64,000 bases of DNA from Pseudaestuariivita atlantica (GTDB taxonomy: Bacteria > Pseudomonadota > Alphaproteobacteria > Rhodobacterales > Rhodobacteraceae): NCBI RefSeq assembly GCF_001205715.1, contig NZ_AQQZ01000002.1, positions 553,501 to 617,500 on the forward strand. The letters run 5' to 3'. Position 1 is the stretch's first letter; every line of letters starts with the position of its first letter. Positions 44,846 to 54,812 of the stretch are shown piece by piece. The position numbers were made by a program, and so were the translations under genes. Under the pieces are notes generated by a model, which made no database searches, had not been told where the DNA came from, and worked only from the letters and a program-made list of their open reading frames with translations.

Positions 44846-45343
44846 ATGAGCATGAACAATCCGATAATGATCGGGAGCCAGCAGGGGTTCATGGCAGGTT
44901 ATCTTGAGGCATTGGCGCTGGTCGAGCGGCTGCACCGCCTCCTTCTCGACGTCATCAAGGACGAGTTCGAGAGGGTGGGGGTGCTTGAAATCAACGCGGT
45001 CCAGGCGCTTTTGCTGTTCAACATCGGCGATAACGAGGTCACGGCAGGCGAGTTGAAGACGCGCGGCTATTACCAGGGCTCGAACGTCAGCTACAATCTC
45101 AAGAAACTCGTGGAGATGGGCTACATGCACCACCAGCGGTGCGAGATCGACCGCCGGTCGGTCCGCGTGCGCCTGACCGAAAAGGGGCGCGGCATCCGCA
45201 ACACCGTGGCCCACCTGTTCGAACGCCATGCAGACGGGCTGGAAACGCGCAACATCCTCGGCGAGCAGTCGATGGACGATATCACCGGCGCGCTGCGGCG
45301 GATGGAGCGGTACTGGACTGACCAGATTCGCTATATCTACTGA
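44846..45343 (+). CDS. MarR-type winged-helix regulator (LdtR-like)
   Basis: 165 residues. After an N-terminal dimer helix (FMAGYLEALALVERLHRLLLDVI) comes the winged helix: INAVQALLLFNIGDNEVTAGELKTRG, the recognition segment YYQGSNVSYNLKKLVEMGYM, and the wing RCEIDRRSVRVRLTEKG. This is the alphaproteobacterial LdtR-like branch of MarR. Targets are unknown; an inverted repeat (AACCCGGTG at 45389-45397 and CACCGGTT at 45413-45420) lies between it and the acyl-CoA synthetase gene and could be a site. GGCGGAG precedes the ATG. Confidence 0.85.
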   Translation: MSMNNPIMIGSQQGFMAGYLEALALVERLHRLLLDVIKDEFERVGVLEINAVQALLLFNIGDNEVTAGELKTRGYYQGSNVSYNLKKLVEMGYMHHQRCEIDRRSVRVRLTEKGRGIRNTVAHLFERHADGLETRNILGEQSMDDITGALRRMERYWTDQIRYIY

Positions 45344-45388
45344 TCCCGCGCCGCCCCTGCGCCGGATCATCGGCAAGGCAACTTTGAA

Positions 45389-45420
45389 AACCCGGTGTGA
45401 CGCCCCGTAACGCACCGGTT
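45389..45420. promoter_or_regulatory. Inverted repeat upstream of acyl-CoA synthetase gene
   Basis: AACCCGGTG (45389-45397) and CACCGGTT (45413-45420) are near-perfect inverted arms with one extra C, separated by 15 bases, about 100 bases before the acyl-CoA synthetase start. No T-run follows, so an operator (possibly for the adjacent MarR-type protein) is as likely as a terminator of that gene. Confidence 0.35.
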
Positions 45421-45518
45421 CGAACGTCCCGTCACGCTTGCGTCTGCGACAATTCGGCCCCATCCTCCGCCCACCACTCAAAGAACAGCCCGAATGGGCG
45501 ACCCCCGGGGAGGACACC

Positions 45519-47396
45519 ATGACCTTTGCGTCTTACGCGGATCGCGACGCGATCGAGAATGAAATGCCGTGGGCGGACCGCGACCTGCCGGTGACATTGT
45601 GGGGCCTGCTGTCGCGCACGGCCGCCAAGCACGGCTCGCGACCCGCCGTGTCGTACCAGATCTTTTCCGGTCCCAAGGACAAGGCGGAGACTCTGTCGTG
45701 GACGCAACTGCGCGAAAAGACCGCGCAGACAGCGAACCTGTTCCGCAGCCTCGGCATCGGCCCGAACGACGTGGTGGCCTACCTGCTGCCCAACGCGAAC
45801 GAGACCGTCCTGACCCTTCTGGGCGGCTGCGTGGCCGGGATCGCCAACCCGATCAACCCGCTGCTCGACGCCGAACAGATCGGTGCGATCCTGCGCGAGA
45901 CGAACGCCAAGGTGCTGGTCACGCTCAAGGGCTTCCCGAAAACCGACGTGCCGCAGAAGGCTGCCGAAGCGGTCGCGCTGGCGCCCAACGTGAAGACGGT
46001 TCTCGAAGTTGACCTCAACCGCTACCTGACCCCGCCGAAATCCTGGATCGTGCCGCTGATCCGGCCCAAGGTCGCCGTCACGCACAACGCCAAGGTTCTG
46101 GATTTCACGACCGAGGTGAACAAGCAGCCCAAGGAGCTTGCCTTCGAGGACGTGCAGGAAGACCGGGTCGCCGCCTATTTCCACACGGGTGGAACCACGG
46201 GCATGCCCAAGGTCGCGCAGCACAAGTATTCCGGCATCATCTACAACGGATGGCTGGGCGATGTGCTGCTGTTCTCGGAAGAGGACAACGTCATCTGCCC
46301 GCTTCCGCTGTTCCACGTCTTTGCCTGCCACGTGATCCTGATGGCCTGTATCGCGTCGGGTGCCCACGTGGTCTTCCCCACGCCGCAGGGCTATCGCGGC
46401 GATGGCGTGTTCGACAATTTCTGGAAGCTGATCGAGCGCTGGCAGATCACCTTCATCATCACGGTGCCCACCGCGATCTCGGCCCTGATGCAGCGCCCGG
46501 TCGATGCCGATGTCTCGTCGGTCAAGACGGCCTTCTCGGGCTCGGCCCCGCTGCCGCTCGAACTTTTCAAGCGGTTCGAGAAGGCGACCGGCGTGACCAT
46601 CGTCGAAGGCTATGGCCTGACCGAGTCGACCTGCCTGGTGTCCTGCAACCCGGTCGATGGCGAGAAGAAGGTCGGCTCGATCGGCATTCCCTTCCCGTAT
46701 TGCGACGTCAAGATCGTGAAGGGATCACCCGAAGGACCGGTCGAATGCGCGGTCGATGAAATCGGCGAGATCTGCGTTTCAAACCCCGGCGTTTTCGCGG
46801 GCAACACCTATACCGAGGCCGACAAGAACAAGGACCTCTACTACTGGGACAAGTACCTGCGCACCGGTGACCTCGGCCGCATGGACGCGGACCGCTACCT
46901 GTGGATCACCGGCCGTGCCAAGGACCTGATCATTCGCGGCGGTCACAACATCGACCCGGCCGAGATCGAAGAGGCGCTGTTGGGGCACGAGGCGGTGGCC
47001 TTTGCCGGGGCGATCGGTCAACCCGACGCGCATTCGGGCGAAATCCCCTGCGCCTTCGTCGAGCTCGTGGGGGGTGCCGATGTGACGCCGGACGAGCTGC
47101 TTTCGTACTGCAAGTCGAAGGTGCACGAGCGCGCGGCCCAGCCCAAGCATCTGGAAATCCTTGATGAATTGCCCAAGACGGCGGTTGGCAAGGTGTTCAA
47201 GCCGGACCTGCGCAAATCCGCGATCACCCGCGTCTATAACGAGGCGCTGTCCTCTGCCGGGGTGGACGCCAAGGTCGTCTCGGTCATCGACGACAAGAAA
47301 CGCGGCCTCGTGGCACAGGTCGAAGGCAGCGCCGATGACGACGCGGTCACTGACGTGCTGGGCAGCTTCACCCGGCCGTGGGAGCGCGCGGCCTGA
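45519..47396 (+). CDS. Acyl-CoA synthetase (AMP-forming)
   Basis: 625 residues of the ANL superfamily. The P-loop is FHTGGTTGMPKVAQHKYSG, the A5 motif GYGLTES, the hinge YLRTGDLGRMD and ITGRAKDLIIRGGHNIDPAEIE, and the catalytic lysine motif PKTAVGKVFK near the C-terminus. Substrate is probably a medium/long acyl or aromatic acid; it differs clearly from the acs at 51999. The ATG at 45519 follows GGGGAGGACACC. A paired palindromic repeat follows the stop. Confidence 0.9.
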   Translation: MTFASYADRDAIENEMPWADRDLPVTLWGLLSRTAAKHGSRPAVSYQIFSGPKDKAETLSWTQLREKTAQTANLFRSLGIGPNDVVAYLLPNANETVLTLLGGCVAGIANPINPLLDAEQIGAILRETNAKVLVTLKGFPKTDVPQKAAEAVALAPNVKTVLEVDLNRYLTPPKSWIVPLIRPKVAVTHNAKVLDFTTEVNKQPKELAFEDVQEDRVAAYFHTGGTTGMPKVAQHKYSGIIYNGWLGDVLLFSEEDNVICPLPLFHVFACHVILMACIASGAHVVFPTPQGYRGDGVFDNFWKLIERWQITFIITVPTAISALMQRPVDADVSSVKTAFSGSAPLPLELFKRFEKATGVTIVEGYGLTESTCLVSCNPVDGEKKVGSIGIPFPYCDVKIVKGSPEGPVECAVDEIGEICVSNPGVFAGNTYTEADKNKDLYYWDKYLRTGDLGRMDADRYLWITGRAKDLIIRGGHNIDPAEIEEALLGHEAVAFAGAIGQPDAHSGEIPCAFVELVGGADVTPDELLSYCKSKVHERAAQPKHLEILDELPKTAVGKVFKPDLRKSAITRVYNEALSSAGVDAKVVSVIDDKKRGLVAQVEGSADDDAVTDVLGSFTRPWERAA

Positions 47397-47407
47397 GGTC
47401 AGGGCGT

Positions 47408-47476
47408 GGTCGGCTGGCAAGCAGCCGACCTACATCAGACAGACCCACTGTAGGTCGGCTGCTCGTCAGCCGACCT
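47408..47476. repeat. Paired inverted TAGGTCGG-family repeats
   Basis: Unit A (47408-47434, GGTCGGCTGGCAAGCAGCC then GACCTACA) and unit B (47449-47476, TGTAGGTCGGCTGCTCGTC then AGCCGACCT) are near-perfect inverted copies of each other, and each is itself a hairpin. This is the BIME-like pair arrangement. It fills the gap between two convergent genes and touches the stop codon of the downstream one by a single base. Confidence 0.85.
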
Positions 47477-48702
47477 CATTTCTTGGGGGGTGCGCCGCCT
47501 TCGAAGGAATTGCCGTTCACGTAGTCGCACGGATCGTCCTGCATTTGCAGGTGCAGTCCGTTGCCGTCGAACGGATGGGCGCGGGCAAGTGCCTCGTCCA
47601 CCTCTATGCCAAGGCCCGGCGCGTCCGACAGTGAGACGTGCCCGTTCTCGACCTTGATCGTTCCCTTGATCAGCGCGTCATGGAACGGCGTTTCGATCGT
47701 CTCCGCGATCAAAAGGTTGGGCGTCGCCGTCGCGAGGTGCAGGTTCGCCGCCCATTCCACCGGCCCGGCATAAAGATGCGGGGCCATCTGCGCGTTGTGG
47801 ACTTCGGCGAGCGCCGCGATCTTCTTGCCTTCCCAGATGCCTCCCGATCGGCCAAGCGCCGGCTGCAGGATGGCGACGCCCGCGTTCAGGGCCGCAGCGA
47901 ACTCGGCCTTGGTGGTCATCCGCTCGCCGGTCGCCACGGGGATCCGCACCGCCTCGGCCACCTTGCGGAACTCGGCGATGTTGTCGGGCGGGATCGGTTC
48001 CTCGTACCAGAGCGGCAGGTAGGGTTCGAGAGCCTGCCCCAGCCGGATCGCGCCCGAGGTGTTGAACTGGCCATGGGTGCCGAACAGCAGGTCCGCCCGG
48101 TCGCCCACCGCCTCGCGGATGGCACGGCAGAAGGCCACCGACATCGAGATATCAGACATCGCCGGCTGGTGCCCGCCGCGCATCGTGTAGGGACCCGCGG
48201 GATCGAACTTGACCGCGGTATAGCCCGCCTCGACCATCGCGACGGCGCATTCCGCGGCCATCTCGGGCGAGGTCCAGAAGTCGGAGACCTCGTGGGACGG
48301 CAGGGGATAGAGGTAGGTGTAAAGCCGCACGCGGTCCCACATCCGGCCCCCGATCAGCGCCCAGACGGGCCGGTCCCGCGCCTTGCCGAGGATGTCCCAG
48401 CACGCGATTTCAAGCCCCGAAAAGGCCCCCATCACCGTCAGGTCGGGCCGCTGGGTGAAACCCGACGAATAGACCCGCCGGAACAGGCGTTCGACATTTT
48501 CCGGGTTTTCGCCTTCGAAATAGCGGTCGAACACGTCCCGGATGACGGCCTCCATCGCGACCGGACCGACGGTCGAGGCGTAACATTCGCCCCATCCCGT
48601 GATCCCGCAGGCGGTGGTGACCTTCACGAGGATCCAGTACCGCCCGCCCCAGCCCGGCGCGGGTGGGGCCGTCACGATCACGTCGAGGTCGGCAAGTTTC
48701 AT
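47476..48702 (-). CDS. Mandelate racemase/muconate lactonizing-type sugar acid dehydratase
   Basis: 408 residues, enolase superfamily. The N-terminal capping domain is followed by YTAVKFDPAGPYT (catalytic Lys region), DLLFGTHGQF (metal Asp-equivalent and His), WYEEPIPPDN (metal Glu), VATGERMTTK (metal Glu) and QMAPHLYAGPVEWAAN. This pattern belongs to the acid-sugar dehydratase branch rather than true mandelate racemases. The substrate (a hexonate or similar) is not recognisable. The following alcohol dehydrogenase gene lies 33 bases upstream on the same strand, suggesting a small catabolic operon. Confidence 0.83.
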   Translation of the reverse strand: MKLADLDVIVTAPPAPGWGGRYWILVKVTTACGITGWGECYASTVGPVAMEAVIRDVFDRYFEGENPENVERLFRRVYSSGFTQRPDLTVMGAFSGLEIACWDILGKARDRPVWALIGGRMWDRVRLYTYLYPLPSHEVSDFWTSPEMAAECAVAMVEAGYTAVKFDPAGPYTMRGGHQPAMSDISMSVAFCRAIREAVGDRADLLFGTHGQFNTSGAIRLGQALEPYLPLWYEEPIPPDNIAEFRKVAEAVRIPVATGERMTTKAEFAAALNAGVAILQPALGRSGGIWEGKKIAALAEVHNAQMAPHLYAGPVEWAANLHLATATPNLLIAETIETPFHDALIKGTIKVENGHVSLSDAPGLGIEVDEALARAHPFDGNGLHLQMQDDPCDYVNGNSFEGGAPPKK

Positions 48703-48735
48703 GGGTCGTCCCCCGGTCTCAATGGCGCGGCACCG

Positions 48736-49824
48736 TCAGGCGGAGGTGTCGAACACGATCACGTTGCGCTTGGCGCCGCCGGACTTGGTGTCGGCAATCG
48801 CCTCGTTGATCTGGTCCAGCCGCCAGCGGTTCGACACCAGCTCGTCCAGCTTCAGCCGCCCCTGTTCATACAAGTCCACCATCCACGGGATGTCACGCTG
48901 GATCACCACGTCGCCCATCTTGGACCCGGTCATGCCCTGTCCAAGCGCGGCGAGCACGACCGGTTCATAGGTCGACATCGCGCCGGAATGGGGCATCCCG
49001 ACCATGATGACGCGACCGCCATTGCCAAGGTAGCGCGGGGCCTGGTCATAGGCGGGGATGGCGCCCACCGTCACGATCACCACGTCCGCGCCGCGCCCCA
49101 GCGCCTTCATCGCCGCGCGCCACGGCTTGTCCTCGGTCGCCAGCACGCCGTCGGTCGCACCGAAGTCGCGGGCGATGGCCAGTTTCTCCTCTGTCATGTC
49201 GACGGCCACGATGCGGCGGGCGCCGGCGATGCGCGCGCCCTGGATCGCGTTCAGCCCGACCCCGCCCGCGCCGATCACCACCACGTCTTCGCCCGCGCGC
49301 AGCTTGGCCGCGTTCACGACCGAGCCGACGCCGGTGATGACGCCGCAGGCCAGAAGGCTTGCCGCCGCCATGTCGACGCCTTCGGGCAAACGAACGACCT
49401 GCGACTGGTCCACCACGACCTTCTCGGCGAAAGCGCCGCAATTCATCGCCTGGACCAGCGCCGTGCCATCCGTCGTGGTGAGTGGCGAGGCCCCGGCCGG
49501 GCTCTCGCAGCCCACGGGCCGGCCGCTGGCACAGGGCGCACAACTGCCGCAGGCGCGGATCAGGGTCACGACCACCGGATCACCCTTGGACAGGCCCTTC
49601 ACGTCGGGGCCGAGGGCCGTGACACGCCCGGCGGCCTCGTGACCATAGACCGCCGGCAGGTCACCGCCCCATCCGCCGTCGGCATAGGAGATGTCGGAAT
49701 GGCAGATGGCGCAGGCGTCCAGCGTCACCTCGATCTCGCGCCCCTCGGGTGCGCGCAGGTCCACGGTCTCGACGGTGAGGGGGGCGCCGAACTCCCGGCA
49801 GAGGGCTGCTTTGATCTTGGTCAT
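48736..49824 (-). CDS. Zinc-containing alcohol dehydrogenase (class III-like)
   Basis: 362 residues, medium-chain dehydrogenase. The catalytic-zinc ligands are in CAICHSDISY and GHEAAGRV, and a structural zinc site is suggested by CGSCAPCASGRPVGC, which supplies four cysteines. The NAD site is VVIGAGGVGLNAIQGARIAGA. The layout resembles S-(hydroxymethyl)glutathione/class III or NAD-dependent mycothiol-type alcohol dehydrogenases. Substrate unknown; co-directional with the sugar-acid dehydratase gene, so possibly the same pathway. Confidence 0.87.
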   Translation of the reverse strand: MTKIKAALCREFGAPLTVETVDLRAPEGREIEVTLDACAICHSDISYADGGWGGDLPAVYGHEAAGRVTALGPDVKGLSKGDPVVVTLIRACGSCAPCASGRPVGCESPAGASPLTTTDGTALVQAMNCGAFAEKVVVDQSQVVRLPEGVDMAAASLLACGVITGVGSVVNAAKLRAGEDVVVIGAGGVGLNAIQGARIAGARRIVAVDMTEEKLAIARDFGATDGVLATEDKPWRAAMKALGRGADVVIVTVGAIPAYDQAPRYLGNGGRVIMVGMPHSGAMSTYEPVVLAALGQGMTGSKMGDVVIQRDIPWMVDLYEQGRLKLDELVSNRWRLDQINEAIADTKSGGAKRNVIVFDTSA

Positions 49825-49957
49825 GTCACGCGCTTTGTTGCAGGTCCGTTCGGATGACCTTCAAAAAGCCGGCGGGGGAGAGCAAGCCCAATAGCGACGC
49901 AATGTCAAAAAACGACACCGGGTGACGTTCGGGCACGAAGAAACGCGCCCGACGCGG

Positions 49958-51307
49958 TCACCTGTCTGCCCAGGAATCGAGCCAGTGTTCGAGCCAGTGA
50001 ATGTTGTAGTCGCCGGAATGGATGTCGGCCTCTTCCAGCAGCGCGTGGAACAGCGGCACGGTGGTGTCGATCCCGTCGATGATCAGCTCACCCAGCGCAC
50101 GGTTGAGCCGTGCCAGCGCCTCGGGCCGGTCGCGGCCATGCACGATCAGCTTGCCGATCAGTGAATCGTAGTAGGGCGGGATCGAGTACCCGTCATAGAT
50201 CGCCGAATCCATCCGCACGCCCAGCCCGCCGGGCGCGTGGTATTGCGAGATGCGGCCGGGCGACGGCGTGAAGGAGGGCAATTTTTCCGCGTTCAGGCGC
50301 ACTTCGATGGCGTGGCCGTTGATCTGCAAATCGTCCTTGCTGAACGACAGGGGCAGGCCTGCCGCGACGCGGATCTGTTCGCGCACGAGGTCCACGCCGA
50401 AAATAGCCTCGGTCACCGGGTGTTCGACCTGCAGGCGGGTGTTCATCTCGATGAAATAGAACTCGCCCTTTTCGTACAGGAATTCGATCGTGCCGGCGCC
50501 GGCATAGTTGATGTCGGCCACGGCCTTGGCGCAGACGGCGCCGATCTCGGCCCGTTCTTCGGGGCTGATGGCGGGGCCGGGGGCTTCTTCGAACACCTTC
50601 TGGTGGCGGCGCTGGAGCGAACAGTCGCGCTCGCCCAGGTGCACGGCGTTGCCCTTGCCGTCACCGAAGACCTGGATCTCGATGTGGCGGGGCGTGGTGA
50701 GGTATTTCTCGATATAACATTCGTCGTTGCCGAAGGCGGCCTTGGCCTCGGACCGGGCCGAGGAAAAGGCGATCTCCATGTCGGCGGCGTTCTGCGCGAC
50801 CTTCATGCCGCGCCCGCCGCCGCCGGCGGTGGCCTTGACGATGACCGGGTAGCCGAATTCCTCGCCGATGGCACGAGCCGCGGCAAGATCGGGCACGCCA
50901 CCGTCTGATCCGGGCACGCAGGGCACGCCAAGCGCCTTCATCGTGTCCTTGGCGGTGATCTTGTCGCCCATGATGTTGATGTGGTCGGCGGTCGGGCCGA
51001 TGAAGGTCAGCCCGTGATCCTGCACGATCTGCACGAAACGCGCGTTTTCCGACAGGAAACCGTATCCGGGATGGATCGCCTGTGCTCCGGTGATCTCGCA
51101 GGCCGAGATGATGGCTGGCATGTGCAGGTAGGATTGCGTGCCGGGGGCGGGGCCGATGCAGATCGCCTCGTCCGCCATGCGCACGTGCATCGCGTCGGCG
51201 TCAGCGGTGGAGTGGACGGCGACACTGGCGATGCCCATCTCGCGGCAGGCGCGGATGACGCGCAGCGCGATCTCGCCTCGGTTGGCGATCAGGATCTTGT
51301 CGAACAT
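49958..51307 (-). CDS. accC: Acetyl-CoA carboxylase, biotin carboxylase subunit
   Basis: 449 residues, the standard AccC length. [21 protein letters not shown] opens the biotin carboxylase N-domain; ATP-grasp motifs [12 protein letters not shown] and [16 protein letters not shown], and a catalytic-site RLNAE segment, are present. It carboxylates biotin on AccB for fatty-acid synthesis. The start is 1 base from the accB stop, giving the usual accBC pair. The carboxyltransferase genes are elsewhere. Confidence 0.97.
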   Translation of the reverse strand: MFDKILIANRGEIALRVIRACREMGIASVAVHSTADADAMHVRMADEAICIGPAPGTQSYLHMPAIISACEITGAQAIHPGYGFLSENARFVQIVQDHGLTFIGPTADHINIMGDKITAKDTMKALGVPCVPGSDGGVPDLAAARAIGEEFGYPVIVKATAGGGGRGMKVAQNAADMEIAFSSARSEAKAAFGNDECYIEKYLTTPRHIEIQVFGDGKGNAVHLGERDCSLQRRHQKVFEEAPGPAISPEERAEIGAVCAKAVADINYAGAGTIEFLYEKGEFYFIEMNTRLQVEHPVTEAIFGVDLVREQIRVAAGLPLSFSKDDLQINGHAIEVRLNAEKLPSFTPSPGRISQYHAPGGLGVRMDSAIYDGYSIPPYYDSLIGKLIVHGRDRPEALARLNRALGELIIDGIDTTVPLFHALLEEADIHSGDYNIHWLEHWLDSWADR

Positions 51308-51308
51308 C

Positions 51309-51806
51309 TTAAGCGATCACCATCAGCGGCGCGCCGAATTCCACGGGTGCCCCGTCTTCGACGAGGATGCGCTGCACGGTGCCGGAATGGGGCGCCGGGA
51401 TCTGGTTCATGGTTTTCATCGCCTCGACGATGAGGATCGTGTCGCCTTCGGACACCTTGTCACCGACCTTGACGAAGGGCGGGTTGCCCGGTTCCGCCTG
51501 CAGGTAGACCGTGCCTACCATCGGCGAGGTCACCGCGCCGGGCAGGTCCGCCGGGTCGTCCGACGAGGCCGCAGGCGCCGGGGCAGAGGCAGCCGCAGGT
51601 GCGGCGGGCGCCGCCGGGGCCGCCGCCGCGACAGGGGCCGAGGTGACCGTTTGCACGACCGCGCCACCGCGCGCGACGCGCACCGAAAGGCTGTCATTGT
51701 CGCCGAATTCGCGATCCACCTCGATCTCTGTCAGATCGTTATCGCGCAGAACCCGCGCGAGCGCTTCGATGAAGGCGACGTCCGCATCTTGCCGTTTCTG
51801 GGCCAT
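51309..51806 (-). CDS. accB: Acetyl-CoA carboxylase, biotin carboxyl carrier protein
   Basis: 165 residues. A charged N-terminal domain is joined by a long Ala/Pro linker (residues about 60-85) to the C-terminal biotinyl domain. The biotinylation motif is [10 protein letters not shown] with the modified lysine at about residue 131, and the domain shows the AccB thumb region ([12 protein letters not shown]). The ATG at 51806 gives [12 protein letters not shown]; the frame extends upstream to 51932 but that part overlaps a repeat. Upstream of accC and downstream of acs. Confidence 0.96.
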   Translation of the reverse strand: MAQKRQDADVAFIEALARVLRDNDLTEIEVDREFGDNDSLSVRVARGGAVVQTVTSAPVAAAAPAAPAAPAAASAPAPAASSDDPADLPGAVTSPMVGTVYLQAEPGNPPFVKVGDKVSEGDTILIVEAMKTMNQIPAPHSGTVQRILVEDGAPVEFGAPLMVIA

Positions 51807-51919
51807 TCCGTTCCTCGTGCCTGTCCCGCCCGTACGTTGCGGGCGCTGACGGGCCTTATAGGGGAAGGCGCATCCGAGGAAAAGAGAGAGGTAGGCCGAA
51901 TGATTTTCATTCGGCGGCG

Positions 51920-51986
51920 GGTCGGCTGACAAGCAGCCGACCTACAATCGTGTCGTCCCGTGTAGGTCGGATGCTTGACATCCGAG
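51920..51986. repeat. Paired inverted TAGGTCGG-family repeats
   Basis: Unit A (51920-51946, GGTCGGCTGACAAGCAGCC then GACCTACA) and the inverted unit B (51961-51986, TGTAGGTCGGATGCTTGAC then ATCCGAG) sit between the acs stop and accB. Unit A matches the 47.4-kb unit; unit B has the ATCCGA-type arm of the palindrome at 37644. It may separate acs and accB transcripts. Confidence 0.85.
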
Positions 51987-51998
51987 CCCGCTGACGCC

Positions 51999-53942
51999 CT
52001 AGCGGTTCATCCGGTTCTCGATCAGCTCGTCCACCACCGACGGATCGGCAAGGGTCGAGGTGTCGCCAAGCGCGCCGTAATCGTTCTCGGCGATCTTGCG
52101 CAGGATGCGGCGCATGATCTTGCCCGACCGCGTCTTGGGCAGGCCAGGCGCCCACTGGATCAGGTCGGGTTTGGCGATGGGGCCGATCTCCTTGCGGACC
52201 CAGTTCGAAAGCTCAGTGCGCAATTCGTCGGTGTATTCCTGCCCGGCCATCAGCGTGACATAGGCATAGATGCCTTGTCCCTTGATCTCGTGCGGGTAGC
52301 CGACCACGGCGCTTTCGGCGACGGCGGGGTGGGCGACGAGGGCGGATTCGACCTCCGCCGTGCCCATCCGGTGGCCCGAGACGTTGATCACGTCATCAAC
52401 GCGGCCGGTGATCCACCAGTCGCCATCCTCGTCGCGTTTGCAGCCGTCACCGGCGAAGTAATAGCCCTTGTAGTCCGAGAAATAGGTTTTCATGAACCGC
52501 TCGTGATCGCCCCAGACGGTGCGCATCTGGCTGGGCCAGCTGTCCTTGATGCAAAGGACGCCCTCGCACGGGTAGGTGGTGATCTCCTCTCCCGATTGCG
52601 GCTCCAGCACGACGGGTTGCACCCCGAAGAACGGCTTCATCGCCGATCCGGGCTTGGCCGCGTGGGCGCCGGGCAGGGGGGTCATCATGTGGCCACCCGT
52701 TTCCGTCTGCCACCACGTGTCCACGATCGGGCAGCGCGATCCGCCGACGACCTTGTAGTACCATTCCCACGCCTCGGGGTTGATGGGCTCCCCCACCGTG
52801 CCGAGGATGCGGAGCGAGGACAGGTCGCACTTGGTGACATAGTTGTCACCTTGCCCCATCAGCGCACGGAGCGCGGTGGGGGCGGTGTAGAACTGGTTGA
52901 CCTTGTGCTCTTCACAGACCTGCCAGAAGCGCGAGGCGTCGGGGTAGGTCGGCACGCCTTCGAACATCAGCGTGGTCGCGCCGTTGGCGAGCGGGCCGTA
53001 GACGATATAGCTGTGGCCGGTGACCCAGCCCACGTCGGCGGTGCACCAGAAGACGTCGCCGTCCTTGTAATCGAACACGTACTGGTGGGTCATCGAGGCA
53101 TAGACGATGTAACCGCCTGTCGTGTGCACCACGCCCTTGGGCGCGCCGGTGGAGCCCGAGGTGTAGAGGATGAAGAGCGGGTCTTCGGCGTTCATCTCTT
53201 CGGGCGGGCACTCGTCGGACACTTGCGCCTCCGCCTCGTGCAACCAGACGTCGCGCCCCTCGACCATCGGGATGTCGCCGCCGGTGCGCTTGACGACCAG
53301 CATCTTGGTGTCGCCGGTCACGGATTCGAACGCCTTGTCGGCATTGGTTTTCAGCGGCGTGTTGCGCCCGCCGCGCGGCGCCTCGTCGGCGGTTACCACG
53401 ACCTTGGCGTCACAGCCGTTCACCCGCGCGGCCAGCGCGTCGGGGGAGAAGCCGCCGAAGACGACCGAGTGGATCGCGCCGATGCGGGCGCAGGCGAGCA
53501 TGGCATAGGCCGCCTGCGGGATCATCGGCATGTAAAGGACAACCCGGTCACCCTTGGTGACGCCCATGTCCTTGAGGACGTTGGCCATCTTGCAGACATG
53601 CGCGTGCAGTTGCTGGTAGGTGATGTGCTGCGCCTCGGCCGTCGGATCGTCGGGTTCCCAGATGATCGCCGTCTGCGTGCCGCGCGTGGCGAGGTGCCGG
53701 TCGATGCAGTTGGCGGCGATGTTCAGGGTGCCGTCCTCGAACCACTTGATCGACACGTCGCCGAAATCGAAGCGCGTGTTCTTGACCTTGGTGAAGGGCT
53801 TGATCCAGTCGATGCGCTTGCCGTGTTCGGCCCAGAAGGCATCGGGGTCCGCGACCGAGGCCGCGTACATCTCGTTATACTTGGCCTCGTCGGCATGGGC
53901 GTTGGCGGCAAGTTCGGCGGGTGGGGCGTAGGCGTTCGACAT
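51999..53942 (-). CDS. acs: Acetyl-CoA synthetase
   Basis: 647 residues, the normal Acs length. It activates acetate with ATP and CoA. The P-loop [37 protein letters not shown] for the acyl pocket (the WWQTETGG signature), and the C-terminal [17 protein letters not shown] with the acetylation-regulated lysine are all present. It follows livF by 115 bases on the same strand, at the end of the Liv-type transporter gene run, which links the transporter with acyl activation. Confidence 0.97.
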   Translation of the reverse strand: MSNAYAPPAELAANAHADEAKYNEMYAASVADPDAFWAEHGKRIDWIKPFTKVKNTRFDFGDVSIKWFEDGTLNIAANCIDRHLATRGTQTAIIWEPDDPTAEAQHITYQQLHAHVCKMANVLKDMGVTKGDRVVLYMPMIPQAAYAMLACARIGAIHSVVFGGFSPDALAARVNGCDAKVVVTADEAPRGGRNTPLKTNADKAFESVTGDTKMLVVKRTGGDIPMVEGRDVWLHEAEAQVSDECPPEEMNAEDPLFILYTSGSTGAPKGVVHTTGGYIVYASMTHQYVFDYKDGDVFWCTADVGWVTGHSYIVYGPLANGATTLMFEGVPTYPDASRFWQVCEEHKVNQFYTAPTALRALMGQGDNYVTKCDLSSLRILGTVGEPINPEAWEWYYKVVGGSRCPIVDTWWQTETGGHMMTPLPGAHAAKPGSAMKPFFGVQPVVLEPQSGEEITTYPCEGVLCIKDSWPSQMRTVWGDHERFMKTYFSDYKGYYFAGDGCKRDEDGDWWITGRVDDVINVSGHRMGTAEVESALVAHPAVAESAVVGYPHEIKGQGIYAYVTLMAGQEYTDELRTELSNWVRKEIGPIAKPDLIQWAPGLPKTRSGKIMRRILRKIAENDYGALGDTSTLADPSVVDELIENRMNR

Positions 53943-54057
53943 GACGGTCCCTTGGGTCGTTTTCAGTCAAAGGGTGAGGCGCGGCCCCGGACAGGTCCGG
54001 GGCGACGCGAAAGATTTGAATGGGTGTCCGAAGCGGCCAAGAAGGCCGCGGGGACGG

Positions 54058-54798
54058 TCAGATGGCGAGGTACTCGGCGCGCAGTTCGGCGTTGTCGAGC
54101 ACTTCCTGTGCCGAGCCATCGAACACGATCCCGCCAGTGTCGAGGATCACCGAGCGGTCGGCAAGGTTCAGCGCGCGCACGGCGTTCTGCTCCACGAGGA
54201 TCGTCGTGATCCCCTGGTCCTTGATGACCGCCAGCGTCTTCTCGATCTCGTCCACGATCACCGGGGCCAGCCCTTCATAGGGCTCGTCGAGCAGCAGCAC
54301 CTTGATGTCGCGGCACAGGGCGCGCGCGATGGACAGCATCTGCTGTTCGCCGCCCGACAGCGTCACGCCTTCCTGCCGGCGGCGTTCGCCGAGGCGCGGG
54401 AACAGGTCATAGACCCGTTCGATCGACCAGCCGATGGGCGGGGCGATCTGCGCCAGCTGCAGGTTCTCCTCCACGGTGAGGCCGGGGATGATGCGGCGGT
54501 CTTCGGGGACGAACCCGATGCCCGCCGCCGCGGCTTCGTGGCTGCGCATCTTGTGCAGCGGCTGGTGATCCAGCCAGACCTCGCCATGCTTCAGTTCGGG
54601 ATTGTCGAGCCGCGCGATGGCGCGCAGGGTCGATGTCTTGCCCGCGCCGTTGCGGCCCAGCAGGGCAAGGATTTCGCCCTCGTGCACGTTGAACGAGATG
54701 TTCTGCACGATGTAGCTTTCGCCGTAGTAGGCTTCGAGCCCCCAGACCGAAAGATAGGCCGGTTCGTTGTGGGGTACGCGGGCAGCTTGTGCGTTCAT
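54058..54798 (-). CDS. livF: Liv-type ABC transporter ATP-binding protein
   Basis: 246 residues. Walker A is LLGRNGAGKTS, the signature LSGGEQQMLSIARAL and Walker B VLLLDEPYEGLAP, the LivF form of this subfamily (HAAT importers). It pairs with LivG at the cytoplasmic face of the LivHM permease. The ATG at 54798 is 14 bases after the livG stop, with GGAGAGACGGG upstream. Confidence 0.93.
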   Translation of the reverse strand: MNAQAARVPHNEPAYLSVWGLEAYYGESYIVQNISFNVHEGEILALLGRNGAGKTSTLRAIARLDNPELKHGEVWLDHQPLHKMRSHEAAAAGIGFVPEDRRIIPGLTVEENLQLAQIAPPIGWSIERVYDLFPRLGERRRQEGVTLSGGEQQMLSIARALCRDIKVLLLDEPYEGLAPVIVDEIEKTLAVIKDQGITTILVEQNAVRALNLADRSVILDTGGIVFDGSAQEVLDNAELRAEYLAI

Positions 54799-54812
54799 TG
54801 TCCCGTCTCTCC

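Noticed and set aside
45415-45435. GGTTCGAA as a tRNA T-loop
   Set aside because: No acceptor or anticodon stem can be built around it; it is part of the inverted repeat upstream of the acyl-CoA synthetase gene.
47638-49857. 739-codon frame on the plus strand opposite the sugar-acid dehydratase and alcohol dehydrogenase
   Set aside because: Both opposite-strand genes have clear family motifs, and this frame crosses their boundary without any of its own.
51975-54209. 744-codon frame on the plus strand opposite acs
   Set aside because: Antisense shadow of acs and part of livF; composition is typical of reverse-frame translation and there is no ribosome site.
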